A stretch of 64,000 nt of DNA from Brachyspira hampsonii (lineage in GTDB: Bacteria; Spirochaetota; Brachyspiria; Brachyspirales; Brachyspiraceae): assembly GCF_001746205.1 (NCBI RefSeq), contig NZ_MDCO01000001.1, positions 505,896-569,895 on the forward strand. The letters are read 5' to 3'. Below are positions 36,393-45,265 of this stretch, piece by piece (position 1 is the stretch's first letter; each line of letters starts with the position of its first letter). The notes beneath the pieces were generated by a model, which saw nothing but the letters and a program-made list of their open reading frames with translations, was not told the origin of the DNA and made no database searches. Both the position numbers and the translations under genes were made by a program.

Positions 36393-38435
36393 TTATTCAG
36401 TTTTGCTGTTAAACTTCTCAAAAATTTTCTGTCTTCTTTTCTTATCCGAACTCCATAACATAAGCCCAAATACTATAATTGCAGCAGGAAGCATAACTAT
36501 ATTTATTACTCTTACAAAAAGTTTAACTGTTTCAGGTACTTGATAAGGAGGGTTAAATACGGCTCCTTTTCTTCTTATGCTCATAAGTCCTGTATCACCT
36601 GCCATATAATCAACTAAATTCATTAGGAATATTTTATTAGCAGTATAAGCACTGTTTTTTGCCATTTCATAAGAACCAACAACTATAACTCTTCCGCTTG
36701 TAGTAGAGTTTATTCTGTTTATACCGCTGTTAATATTATTTTGGGCATTTGTTGAAGAAGGTATATCTTTTCCAGCAAATGCACTATTCATCTTTCCTTC
36801 AAAAGAAGCTGCTAAAAGTCTTTTTGATAATCTGCTTGAATCCTGAGGCATTCCTGTCATAGAAGATGCAAAGTTTTCTGTTTCAACCCAGCTTTTACCG
36901 CTAGTATAAATAAGAGGTGTAACTTTTATATCTGTATTATTTGTATTTGTTATAATTTCTGATGATATAGGTGTGAGAAGAAGATTGATACTCTTAGTTA
37001 TATCATTTTTGGCATTTATATTTTCAGAAGCTATCAAAGGTATATAGTACATTTTTTGTTCCGGCATACCTTGCTGTAATTGAGCCTTATATGCATTATC
37101 ATCAAATATCATATTTTCTGCTACAGTAAATCCATAATTATTAAGTATTTCATTAAGTCTGTTTGTAACAGGTATAAGTTTAGGACCATACATCTGAGCA
37201 GCAGGATCATCTTGATTTATCTCTACACCATTAAGCATAAATAATACAGGCTTTCCGCTCATAATAAACTGATCCAATTTATATAATTCATAATCGCTGA
37301 ATGCAGTTTTACTTCCTGCTATAATCAATGCATCTATACTAGAAGGTATATCATTCAATGCTATATCAACAGCTTCAAAATTATAATTGCCCTGTATTTC
37401 AGTTACATATTCGCTTACACTGTCATAAGCATCATTAGGATTTCCTCCGAATTGAGGCGGTATTGTTATATAATTAGCTTCTTCATGTCCTTGTACATAT
37501 CCTATGGTTGCTTTAAGTCCAAGTATACTGTCTATATTTTTTGATATTTCATTTTTTATTTCATCGAAGGCTCCATACAATATGTATGATGTTGAAAGCT
37601 GTCTTATATCATCTCCATTTTCTAAAACTAATGAAAAATAAGCACTTCCTTTATTTGCTACTATATTTCCATTAGGATCTTTTATATCGTCCCATTCAAT
37701 TTTTTTAATATTAAGTTTTTTTAATAATTCTTCATTTTCAGGGCTAGGGTTAGACATATCTACATTTATAAATCTTACTTTATTCATTAAATCTATATTA
37801 GCATCAGCAACAGCCTTCATAATAGAGTCAGGTATAAGCTCAAACGCTCCTATAGGAAGAAGATCATATATTTCTTTTGAAGATACATAATAAACATTCA
37901 AATTATTTTCTAATCTTGCTAATCTGTCATTTTTATCCATCATTTTTCTTATTGTTGTATCTATATTGTATTCTAAACCTTCAGTTGATTGTACGAATGG
38001 TATTGTTTCTATGGAATCACCATATATGAAAGAAAGTCCCATATATGCTACTTTAGTTTGAGTTTGATCCTTTTCTAATACGCTTATTTGTGTAGGATTT
38101 ATTCTGTACTGATTGGCTAAATCTGAATGTTTTGATGCATCTATTACTTCAAAGCTAATATTTTTTCCGCCTGCTGCTTTATATCCTTCAAATAAATCTT
38201 TTATGTACTTTTCATAAGTAGAAAATGGCGGCGGTAAATTTGGTGTAACAAAAAATTTTACACTCATTGGTTCTTTTAAATTTTTAACTAAATTCTTACT
38301 TTCTTTACTCAAAGAATAAACTTTATCTTTGGTTAAATCTATCATAGGAGTAAATTGATTTGCTATTGCATTTATTAATATTATAATTACAACTATTAAT
38401 GAAAATGTTATTATTCTGTCTTTTTTCTTTGTCAT
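36393..38435 (-). CDS. GldG-type ABC transporter auxiliary protein
   Basis: A 680-residue protein with a membrane helix at each end (about residues 8-27 and 645-668) and a large extracytoplasmic part. The N-terminus (TPMIDLTKDKVYSLSKESKN, then LKEPMSVKFFVTPNLPPPF) is characteristic of GldG, the auxiliary component of a GldA/GldF-type ABC transporter first described in gliding bacteria. The middle has LDALIIAGSKTAF-like and KLDQFIMSGKPVLFMLNG segments of the same family. The ATPase and permease genes that usually accompany it are absent on both sides here; they may lie elsewhere or have been separated. Gliding is not implied in a spirochaete. Confidence 0.85.
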   Translation of the reverse strand: MTKKKDRIITFSLIVVIIILINAIANQFTPMIDLTKDKVYSLSKESKNLVKNLKEPMSVKFFVTPNLPPPFSTYEKYIKDLFEGYKAAGGKNISFEVIDASKHSDLANQYRINPTQISVLEKDQTQTKVAYMGLSFIYGDSIETIPFVQSTEGLEYNIDTTIRKMMDKNDRLARLENNLNVYYVSSKEIYDLLPIGAFELIPDSIMKAVADANIDLMNKVRFINVDMSNPSPENEELLKKLNIKKIEWDDIKDPNGNIVANKGSAYFSLVLENGDDIRQLSTSYILYGAFDEIKNEISKNIDSILGLKATIGYVQGHEEANYITIPPQFGGNPNDAYDSVSEYVTEIQGNYNFEAVDIALNDIPSSIDALIIAGSKTAFSDYELYKLDQFIMSGKPVLFMLNGVEINQDDPAAQMYGPKLIPVTNRLNEILNNYGFTVAENMIFDDNAYKAQLQQGMPEQKMYYIPLIASENINAKNDITKSINLLLTPISSEIITNTNNTDIKVTPLIYTSGKSWVETENFASSMTGMPQDSSRLSKRLLAASFEGKMNSAFAGKDIPSSTNAQNNINSGINRINSTTSGRVIVVGSYEMAKNSAYTANKIFLMNLVDYMAGDTGLMSIRRKGAVFNPPYQVPETVKLFVRVINIVMLPAAIIVFGLMLWSSDKKRRQKIFEKFNSKTE

Positions 38436-38601
38436 ATATTACCTGCATATAAAATGATAAAATTATAATATTCTGACTGCATCTATAAATCAGAAATAGT
38501 AAAAAATTTCTATATATTATATATTTAATATGGCTATTTGTCAAAATATATAACTTATAAACCAAAAAAAATATTTTTTGTAATAATTTTTAATTCATTG
38601 C

Positions 38602-38629
38602 TTGACATTTTTTATTTGTATGCTATAAT
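38602..38629 (+). promoter_or_regulatory. Promoter of tRNA-Phe (and rluA)
   Basis: TTGACA (38602-38607), 16 bases and TATAAT (38624-38629), ending 11 bases before the tRNA. Confidence 0.85.
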
Positions 38630-38640
38630 AACTTTCACTT

Positions 38641-38713
38641 GCCTAGTTAGCTCAGTTGGTAGAGCAAAGGACTGAAAATCCTTGTGTCTAGGGTTCGATT
38701 CCCTGACTAGGCA
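38641..38713 (+). tRNA. tRNA-Phe (GAA)
   Basis: Acceptor GCCTAGT/ACTAGGC, anticodon stem AAGGA/TCCTT with loop CTGAAAA (anticodon GAA), T-arm GGGTTCGATTCCC and discriminator A. The CCA end is not encoded. Confidence 0.97.
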
Positions 38714-38775
38714 CATTCCCCCCGTCGCCAATATAATAAGTCAATTATATACTATATAACTCTTAATAAATAATA

Positions 38776-39501
38776 ATGGCAAATAATATGAATATAGAAA
38801 AAGAAATGAGTAATTATATTAATCCGCTCTATGAGGATAATCATATAATAGCAGCTGTAAAGCCGCCTAATATACCTACACAAGGCGATATAACAGGTGA
38901 TGTTTCTTTTTTTGAGAATGTTAAAGATTATATAAAAATAAAGTACAATAAAAAAGGAAATGTATTTTTAGGACTTGTGCATAGATTGGACAGACCTGTG
39001 TCAGGAGTCATAGTATTTGCCAAAACTTCAAAGGCTGCTTCAAGATTAAGCGAAGCTATAAGAGATAGAAAATTTGAAAAGAATTATTATGCTGTTGTTA
39101 ATGGTATACTATTAGAAAAAGAAGGTAAGCTTGAAAATTATCTCATTAAGAAAACAAATAAATTGGGTAATATAGCTCAGGTTGTTTTCGAGAATACCAA
39201 AAATGCCAAAATAGCCAAATTAAAATATAATGTTATAAAAGAGGATATAATAAAAAATTTAAGTTTGTTAAAAATAGAATTAGAAACAGGCAGGTTCCAT
39301 CAGATAAGGGTTCAGCTTGCTAATATAGGTCATGCTATATACGGCGATAGGAAGTACGGAAGTTATATAAAGTATGATAGAAATGATGTACCTTTGGCTT
39401 TATTTGCTAAAAGTCTTAAATTTCCTCATCCTACAAAAGATGAAGAAATACATGTTGAAGCTGATTTGCCTTTAAATAATCCTTGGAATATATTTAATTA
39501 A
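38776..39501 (+). CDS. RluA-family pseudouridine synthase
   Basis: A 241-residue RNA pseudouridine synthase. The catalytic loop LVHRLDRPVSGVIVFAKT (residues about 69-86) holds the essential Asp. The later box ETGRFHQIRVQLANIGHAIYGD is the RluA-family active-site wall. There is no S4 domain at the N-terminus, so this is the short form. The exact target (23S rRNA or tRNA) cannot be told. It follows tRNA-Phe and may share its transcript. The start ATG at 38776 is followed by further ATGs at 38788 and 38806; no clear ribosome site decides between them. Confidence 0.92.
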   Translation: MANNMNIEKEMSNYINPLYEDNHIIAAVKPPNIPTQGDITGDVSFFENVKDYIKIKYNKKGNVFLGLVHRLDRPVSGVIVFAKTSKAASRLSEAIRDRKFEKNYYAVVNGILLEKEGKLENYLIKKTNKLGNIAQVVFENTKNAKIAKLKYNVIKEDIIKNLSLLKIELETGRFHQIRVQLANIGHAIYGDRKYGSYIKYDRNDVPLALFAKSLKFPHPTKDEEIHVEADLPLNNPWNIFN

Positions 39502-39524
39502 TGGAAAAAAAATCTATTTTCTAC

Positions 39525-39553
39525 TTGACAAAAAATTAATAATATAGTATTAT
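39525..39553 (+). promoter_or_regulatory. Promoter of the tRNA-Lys / tRNA-Glu pair
   Basis: TTGACA (39525-39530), 17 bases and TATTAT (39548-39553), about 32 bases before tRNA-Lys. Confidence 0.85.
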
Positions 39554-39585
39554 ATACAAACATTTGAAAGAATGTGAAAATAACC

Positions 39586-39658
39586 GGGCCAATAGCTCAG
39601 TCGGTAGAGCATCGCCCTTTTAAGGCGGTTGTCGAAGGTTCGAACCCTTCTTGGCTCA
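39586..39658 (+). tRNA. tRNA-Lys (TTT)
   Basis: Acceptor GGGCCAA/TTGGCTC (one G-U), anticodon stem TCGCC/GGCGG-type with loop CTTTTAA (anticodon TTT), T-arm AGGTTCGAACCCTT and discriminator A. No CCA is encoded. Confidence 0.97.
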
Positions 39659-39684
39659 TATCAAACTTTAGTTCTTTAATATAT

Positions 39685-39758
39685 GCCGGTGTGGTGAAGA
39701 GGTTTAACACACAGGATTTTCATTCCTGCACTCGCGGGTTCGAAACCCGTCACCGGTT
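39685..39758 (+). tRNA. tRNA-Glu (TTC)
   Basis: Acceptor GCCGGTG/CACCGGT, anticodon stem CAGGA/TCCTG with loop TTTTCAT (anticodon TTC), T-arm GCGGGTTCGAAACCCGT. The 1-72 pair is G-U and the discriminator would be U, both unusual. The D-arm and loop are typical of bacterial tRNA-Glu. Confidence 0.93.
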
Positions 39759-39765
39759 CATTGCT

Positions 39766-39794
39766 GCCGTACTGATAATTAGTACGGCTTTTTT
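39766..39794 (+). terminator. Terminator after tRNA-Glu
   Basis: Perfect 8-bp stem GCCGTACT/AGTACGGC (39766-39773, 39781-39788) followed by a T run. Confidence 0.95.
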
Positions 39795-39861
39795 GTATTA
39801 TTATTGTTAGCTAGTTTATCGCTTTAAAAAGCTATAATATAATTAATTTTTATTAGTGATA

Positions 39862-40106
39862 TTAGCAATAATAAAAAAATAATAATTTTTGAATACTAGA
39901 AAAGCCAAATATAAAAATTGTGAGCGTATAGCAAATCCATTTGCTGTACATTTTTAGCGAACAATTTTTATTAGCAATAATAAAAAAATAATAATTTTTG
40001 AATACTAGAAAGCCAAATATAAAAATTGTGAGCGTATAGCAAATCTATTTGCTATACATTTTTAGCGAACAATTTTTATTAGCAATAATAAAAAAATAAT
40101 AATTTT
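39862..40106. repeat. Tandem ~108-bp hairpin repeat (two full copies and a partial)
   Basis: Copies at 39862-39970 (109 bp) and 39971-40078 (108 bp) are nearly identical; a third begins at 40079 and breaks off near 40106. Each contains AAAAATTGT ... ACAATTTTT enclosing GTATAGCAAAT/ATTTGCTATAC, so each unit can fold into a long stem. Copy 1 has GTATAGC opposite GCTGTAC, where a G-U replaces an A-U and keeps the stem. The rest of the 39811-40167 gap holds only the terminator of the next gene. Confidence 0.9.
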
Positions 40107-40117
40107 AAAATAATAAA

Positions 40118-40141
40118 GCAGAATAGTTTAAATATTCTGCT
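40118..40141 (-). terminator. Terminator of the TPR gene
   Basis: Perfect 9-bp stem AGCAGAATA/TATTCTGCT (40118-40126, 40133-40141), 26 bases after the minus-strand stop, with T-rich sequence following on that strand. Confidence 0.8.
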
Positions 40142-40167
40142 TATTTTTATATTACTTATATTAATTA

Positions 40168-42057
40168 TTAATACATAAGTTCTTTTTTGCTAAGTACCTG
40201 TCTTAAACCGTCTTTAGCCTGAGAATTTCCGCTGTCATAGCTTAAAGCATTTCTATAGCTTTCTTCAGCATTATCAAGCTCATTCATCCTGTAATAACAT
40301 TTACCTAAAACTAAATTAATGTCAAACATATCCCTTTTTGATGATGCCAAATTTAACGCTTCATTATAGGCATATATAGCTTCATTATATTGAAGTCTTC
40401 TATAAGAAAATGCTCCGTAAAGCATATAATTTTCAACACTAGGAGACATCTCTACTAATTGTCTGTAATAGGCAGAAGCATCATTATAAGAGCGTATTTC
40501 TTCCATCATTGTAGCTAATGTTATCCAAGCATTTTCTCTTACTAATGTAGTGTTATTTTCATCATTAGCAGCTATGAGCAATGATTCTTTTGATTTTTCA
40601 TAATTTTTGGTTTTATAATAAAGCATTCCGGCTCTGTATATACTTTCTCTGTCCTTAGGGTATTTAGAAAGCGTGTAATTATAATAATTTAATGCCTCAT
40701 TATTATTACCTATACTTTCATAATAAATAGCTAATGTTCTGCTAGGGAAGGCATTTCCAACATCTTCGGCAATAGAGTCTTTTAATAATTTTATTCCTTT
40801 ATCAGAGTTTCCGTAGTATAATTCCAATTCTCCAAGTCTAGGCATAAATATAGCATTATTAGTTTCTATACCATATATTTCCTGATAGTATCTTAAAGAT
40901 GATATAAAATCTTTTTGCCTGTATGTGATATCTCCAAGTCTTTCCAATGCAGTTTTATATAAATCATCTTTATTATCAGCCATTATAATTTTTTTATAAT
41001 TTGATTCTGCTTCTTTTAACATACTTCCTTTGTAGTATGCATTAGCAAGCAAACCTATAGCTTCATAAGTATTGGTGTAATCTTTCATTTTTACCAATTT
41101 TAAATAATATTTTATAGCCCTGTCATAAGTATTTTCTTTTTCATATAATTCACCCAAGGCAAGTATTGTATCCACATCATTAGGGTTTTGTTCTAATATC
41201 TGCTCATATACTTTTTTTATTCCGTCATAATCTTCAACCTGCTCATATATTTTCACAAGTCTTTTTATAGAGTCTGGTTTTGTATCTGAGTTAGCCAAAC
41301 TTTTTAAATACATTTCTATAGCACTGTCAGTATCTCCTGATATTACATATATATCTCCTAATATTGTAGCAGCCTTATCAGCATATTCTCCTTTGCTTCT
41401 TCTCACTAATTTAGTTAAAGTATCATAAGCAACACTTTGGAAACCTTCATTAAGTGCTATTAATCCTACATAAAATAAAGCCTCATCATTTTCTTCTAAA
41501 TTTAAAACTCTCTCATAATATCCTTTAGCTAAACGAGGCAGATCTCTTTCCATATAAAATCTTCCCAATGTGAGCAGACTAGGTATATAATTGCTGTTTA
41601 TTGATAATGAAGTTTCCAATGATACTAAAGCTTCATCATACATTTCTTTTTTGAGATATGATATTCCTAAATTATGTTTTAACTGCTCATCTAAATACAA
41701 TGAATTTGTCATAGTATTAAATATTTTTATAGCATCATCATAATCTTTAGTTTCATTGTATATTTTTCCTAGAAGTATATTAGCTTCATATTCTTTTTTA
41801 GGATCTATTGTATTTCTTATTTCTTTTTTCAATATGGATTTGGCTTTATTATAATCTTTATTGTCATAATATTCTTTAGCCAAAGTATAATCATCTACAA
41901 TTTGAGAATTTAGTTTTACTTTTCCCTGTATTATTGCTACATTTAAAGATATTATAGCTATTAAACCTAATGCACCTATAGATAATATAAAAACTATCAT
42001 TTGAATATTTTTATATTTGGCCAATCTTTTATTGTATGTCTTTTTCTTGTATACCAT
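40168..42057 (-). CDS. Membrane-anchored TPR-repeat protein
   Basis: A 629-residue protein. A basic N-terminus and one membrane helix (about residues 18-39, IVFILSIGALGLIAIISLNVA) are followed by some 14-16 tetratricopeptide repeats to the C-terminus (for example ALVSLETSLSINSNYIPSLL and AIYAYNEALNLASSKRDMFD). The repeats face the periplasm by this topology. Such proteins act as scaffolds; the partners are unknown. It begins 29 bases inside nusB, so the two are translationally coupled. Confidence 0.85.
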   Translation of the reverse strand: MVYKKKTYNKRLAKYKNIQMIVFILSIGALGLIAIISLNVAIIQGKVKLNSQIVDDYTLAKEYYDNKDYNKAKSILKKEIRNTIDPKKEYEANILLGKIYNETKDYDDAIKIFNTMTNSLYLDEQLKHNLGISYLKKEMYDEALVSLETSLSINSNYIPSLLTLGRFYMERDLPRLAKGYYERVLNLEENDEALFYVGLIALNEGFQSVAYDTLTKLVRRSKGEYADKAATILGDIYVISGDTDSAIEMYLKSLANSDTKPDSIKRLVKIYEQVEDYDGIKKVYEQILEQNPNDVDTILALGELYEKENTYDRAIKYYLKLVKMKDYTNTYEAIGLLANAYYKGSMLKEAESNYKKIIMADNKDDLYKTALERLGDITYRQKDFISSLRYYQEIYGIETNNAIFMPRLGELELYYGNSDKGIKLLKDSIAEDVGNAFPSRTLAIYYESIGNNNEALNYYNYTLSKYPKDRESIYRAGMLYYKTKNYEKSKESLLIAANDENNTTLVRENAWITLATMMEEIRSYNDASAYYRQLVEMSPSVENYMLYGAFSYRRLQYNEAIYAYNEALNLASSKRDMFDINLVLGKCYYRMNELDNAEESYRNALSYDSGNSQAKDGLRQVLSKKELMY

Positions 42058-42583
42058 CTAAAATCCCATTTACAAATTTATAAGAATCTTTATCGCTAAA
42101 AATTTTAGAAATTTCTACAGCCTCATCTATTACTACAGATTTAGGTATATCTTTCAAAAATATTAGCGAGTATATTGACATTCTAATAATTGATTTATCT
42201 ACATATTGTATTCTTTTTATATCCCAATTATCAGAATATTTTTCTATTAAATTATCTATTCTTTCTAAATTATTTATAGTTCCTTCTACTAAAGTTCTAG
42301 TGAATGCGAATATATTTTCAGGTATTTTTTTATCATAATCAAAACTAAGTATTTCATCTATATTTTCTTTTCTATCATTAATTTCATAGGAATATAATGA
42401 CATAACAGCATATATTCTAGCCTGTCTTCTTGCTCCGTAAGATGATAAATCTAAATCTTTGATATTTTCTTTATTTTTAGATTTTATTATCATTTTTTTC
42501 TTAACAGCTTTTCTAGGGAGAGCTTCAGTATTTTCAATTTCATTATTATTATTATTTATATCTTTTTCTTCAGACATATACAA
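42029..42583 (-). CDS. nusB: Transcription antitermination factor NusB
   Basis: A 184-residue protein. The C-terminal 135 residues are the all-helical NusB domain (ARRQARIYAVMSLYSYEIN ... IDNLIEKYSDNWDIKRIQYVDKSIIRMSIYSL ... PKSVVIDEAVEISKIFSDKDSYKFVNGILD), which binds boxA RNA with NusE during rRNA transcription. The first 45 residues are a charged Asn/Lys-rich extension not seen in the E. coli protein. A second in-frame ATG two codons later gives MSEEKD and is equally plausible. The gene overlaps the downstream TPR gene. Confidence 0.92.
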   Translation of the reverse strand: MYMSEEKDINNNNNEIENTEALPRKAVKKKMIIKSKNKENIKDLDLSSYGARRQARIYAVMSLYSYEINDRKENIDEILSFDYDKKIPENIFAFTRTLVEGTINNLERIDNLIEKYSDNWDIKRIQYVDKSIIRMSIYSLIFLKDIPKSVVIDEAVEISKIFSDKDSYKFVNGILDGIQEKDIQ

Positions 42584-42651
42584 ACCTGCTGATAATATTT
42601 CTTTTTTATATTTTCGGAATATATATCATAAAAATAATTTGCATATAAAAA

Positions 42652-42676
42652 AGGCTATGATTATAAATCATAGCCT
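42652..42676 (-). terminator. Terminator of adk
   Basis: Perfect 9-bp stem AGGCTATGA/TCATAGCCT (42652-42660, 42668-42676), 20 bases after the adk stop on the minus strand, followed by a T run on that strand. Confidence 0.9.
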
Positions 42677-42696
42677 AAAAATATAATAATTATAAA

Positions 42697-43254
42697 TTAT
42701 AATACATCTAATTCTTTTTTTATCTTAGCATACACTTCTTCAGGAGTGCCTATACTCTCTATTTTTATTATTTTTGCTTTATCTTTATAATAATCTAATA
42801 CAGGCTTGCTTTGATTTTCAAACACTTTTAATCTGTTTTTAATTGTTTCTTCATTATCATCGGCACGGCCTCTTTTTAATAATCTTTCTATGATTACCTC
42901 TTCTGAAACATATATATCTATTACAGCAGATATTTTATAGTTAAGACTTTCTAATATATTAGATAATTCTTTAGCTTGTTCTATAGTTCTAGGGAAACCA
43001 TCAAGCATAAATCCATTTTTACAGTCATCTTTTTTTATTCTGTCTTTAAGCATATCAATTACTAAACTGTCAGGTACCAATTCCCCTTTATCCATATATG
43101 ATTTAGCTGTTTTTCCTAATTCTGTGCCATTTGAAATATTATCCCTTAACATATCGCCTGTAGCAATATGTGATATGTGATAATCTTTTTCTATTAATGC
43201 AGATTGAGTTCCCTTTCCAACTCCGGGAGCTCCTATAAAAATTATATTAAGCAT
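42697..43254 (-). CDS. adk: Adenylate kinase (short form)
   Basis: A 185-residue enzyme interconverting ATP + AMP and 2 ADP. The P-loop is [11 protein letters not shown] (residues 7-17). The AMP site includes [10 protein letters not shown]-like [11 protein letters not shown] and [14 protein letters not shown], and the lid region begins [19 protein letters not shown]. The protein lacks the extended zinc-type lid, which explains the short length. It is a single gene with its own terminator. Confidence 0.97.
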   Translation of the reverse strand: MLNIIFIGAPGVGKGTQSALIEKDYHISHIATGDMLRDNISNGTELGKTAKSYMDKGELVPDSLVIDMLKDRIKKDDCKNGFMLDGFPRTIEQAKELSNILESLNYKISAVIDIYVSEEVIIERLLKRGRADDNEETIKNRLKVFENQSKPVLDYYKDKAKIIKIESIGTPEEVYAKIKKELDVL

Positions 43255-43345
43255 ATTATAACTCCTAAAATTATATATTATTTAGTAGTATAGTAAATAA
43301 TAATGTTTTGTCAAATATAATTTAGAATTTTATTTATATTGGCAG

Positions 43346-44977
43346 CTACCACCGCCATGCATACATAAGGTTAACTCCGCTGTAATCTGCATTAAATGAA
43401 AGTTCCTCAACAGAAAAATTGCTTTCATTTATCCAAAGCATATAATATACTCCGGCAGTTAAAGCAAAAGCACCTGTTATTACCATTCCAGCTATATATA
43501 TATTCATTGCAGTATTGTAATTATTTAAATTTACAGGCGGTCTGTTAGCGTCATTTTTATATTGATTATAATAATTAACCATAGTGGAATCTAATATTTC
43601 CCCAGCATATATATATGTTCCAACGGTAAATATTGCACTTGCTATAGTGAGTCCTAAAAATATTTTTGTATTTCTTTCATAATTTTTAAATATTTTGTCA
43701 GTCAAAGTAGGTTCATAATATTTTTTCATATTAGGTGTGAGAACTAGGGAGTTTGTGCTGTTTACTGTAAATGTTCCATAATAATCTATATAATTTGTGT
43801 TTGTTATTTTTATAGAATATGTTCCGAAACCGAAATACCTATTTATTACATTAGTTGGAGTTTCTTTTACTCCATTAATAATTACAGAACTTTCTTCTTC
43901 TCCTGGTATATTTATCTGAACCCTTGCACTTTCACTTAATTCTTGTAATTTGAAATTAAGAAGAATGTTTTCATTTGGCTTTTCAAATGAAAGCATAGTA
44001 TCTATGGTTTCATAATATTCTTTTTTTATTGTAAATCTGTGATTATTCGTTGTTAATGCCGGCACATATAATGTTTGTCCGCTTTTTCCTATAAATACAT
44101 CATCTACATATACAAAAGCATCTTCCGGGCTTACATCTATTGCTATAACTCCTGTTTTATCTAAATAACTTATTTTGTTTGCTATTTCCAATGCATAATT
44201 TGGTATTTGCTCATCAATTTTTGCTTCCGGTATTGTTATAGAATATGATGTTATTTTTCTATCTTTAATATATGCTATGTATGTTACAACATTTATATTG
44301 GGTCTATCATACTTTATTGAGCCGAATACTGCTATATCAGAATCCCTAGTGAATATATATTTTTTTATATCATCTCCGAAATATTCATAGTAAGTTTTAC
44401 CTATATCTACTTTTTGAATAAAATCATTGGTGCCTTTTAATATTACATTACTTCCATTATAATCAAATAGCATTTCATTGGTTTCTAAGAAAAACCCTTC
44501 AGTATCTGGTGTAATTAATTGAACATTACTTCTTACATCTCCCCAATTAGTATAAGTTGTGGTTTCATAATTAGTGATAATAGTTATATTGCTCCCTTCG
44601 CTTCTGCTGGTATAAGTTATGTTGGTAAATTGAAATACTTTATAATTGTATGCTTTTTCAAAATCTACAGGAATAATTGTGTAATTAGTTTCTGACTGAA
44701 GTCTTAATGTTTTATTATATTCTATTTGATTTGCTACGGCATCAGCTACTGCGAAACATAAATAATTATAATTTGTATTATCTCCTAGATTAGTATATAT
44801 AAATATGTCTATTTTTACATTTTCTTCAGTTGTATAGTAAGGTCTTACTTTTTCTATTGTAATGGGTTTTCCGCCGAAAGGATATAGCGGAAGATATAGT
44901 AAAACAGCTGCGATTATTAATGTTATAATTTTATTTATATGCATACCTAAAATTAATTCTTTTATTTTATCGGTCAT
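43346..44977 (-). CDS. Membrane protein with a PEGA domain
   Basis: A 543-residue protein. One membrane helix near the N-terminus (about residues 14-31) is followed by a long extracytoplasmic region. A PEGA domain lies around residues 274-345 (IAIDVSPEDAFVYVDDVFIG, then FTIKKEYYETI), with a second PEGA-like stretch after it (SSVIINGVKETPTNV). Two further membrane helices occur near 430-510. PEGA modules are found in surface or wall-facing proteins, often with kinases in other phyla. The start may be at 44977 or at the internal ATG at 44944 (MHINKI); no ribosome site decides. Function unknown. Confidence 0.75.
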   Translation of the reverse strand: MTDKIKELILGMHINKIITLIIAAVLLYLPLYPFGGKPITIEKVRPYYTTEENVKIDIFIYTNLGDNTNYNYLCFAVADAVANQIEYNKTLRLQSETNYTIIPVDFEKAYNYKVFQFTNITYTSRSEGSNITIITNYETTTYTNWGDVRSNVQLITPDTEGFFLETNEMLFDYNGSNVILKGTNDFIQKVDIGKTYYEYFGDDIKKYIFTRDSDIAVFGSIKYDRPNINVVTYIAYIKDRKITSYSITIPEAKIDEQIPNYALEIANKISYLDKTGVIAIDVSPEDAFVYVDDVFIGKSGQTLYVPALTTNNHRFTIKKEYYETIDTMLSFEKPNENILLNFKLQELSESARVQINIPGEEESSVIINGVKETPTNVINRYFGFGTYSIKITNTNYIDYYGTFTVNSTNSLVLTPNMKKYYEPTLTDKIFKNYERNTKIFLGLTIASAIFTVGTYIYAGEILDSTMVNYYNQYKNDANRPPVNLNNYNTAMNIYIAGMVITGAFALTAGVYYMLWINESNFSVEELSFNADYSGVNLMYAWRW

Positions 44978-45190
44978 TTTATATCAAAAAACATCTTTTA
45001 TCAATATTTTTTAATATTTTATTAACTTATCTCAAAAAAATAATTTACAGCTATTGTAATTCAATAATTATAATACTAGCTTTCACTTTATAATATGATT
45101 TTATATATTTTTAATATAATTTTTATTCATAGATAATGTTATATTTGATGATTTTTTTCTATTTATTTATTAATAATGAAATAAAATATC

Positions 45191-45219
45191 TTGACAATTT
45201 TTATTGTTTCGTATATATT
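45191..45219 (+). promoter_or_regulatory. Promoter of the first aminotransferase
   Basis: TTGACA (45191-45196), 17 bases and TATATT (45214-45219), about 47 bases before the ATG. Confidence 0.75.
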
Positions 45220-45265
45220 TAATTAGTTAAAAAATTACTGTTTATAATAATTACGGAGAGCCATT

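Noticed and set aside
39574-39810. A 78-residue reading frame across tRNA-Lys and tRNA-Glu
   Set aside because: It is made of two tRNA genes and a terminator.
39862-40106. CRISPR array
   Set aside because: The units are adjacent 108-bp near-identical copies without variable spacers.
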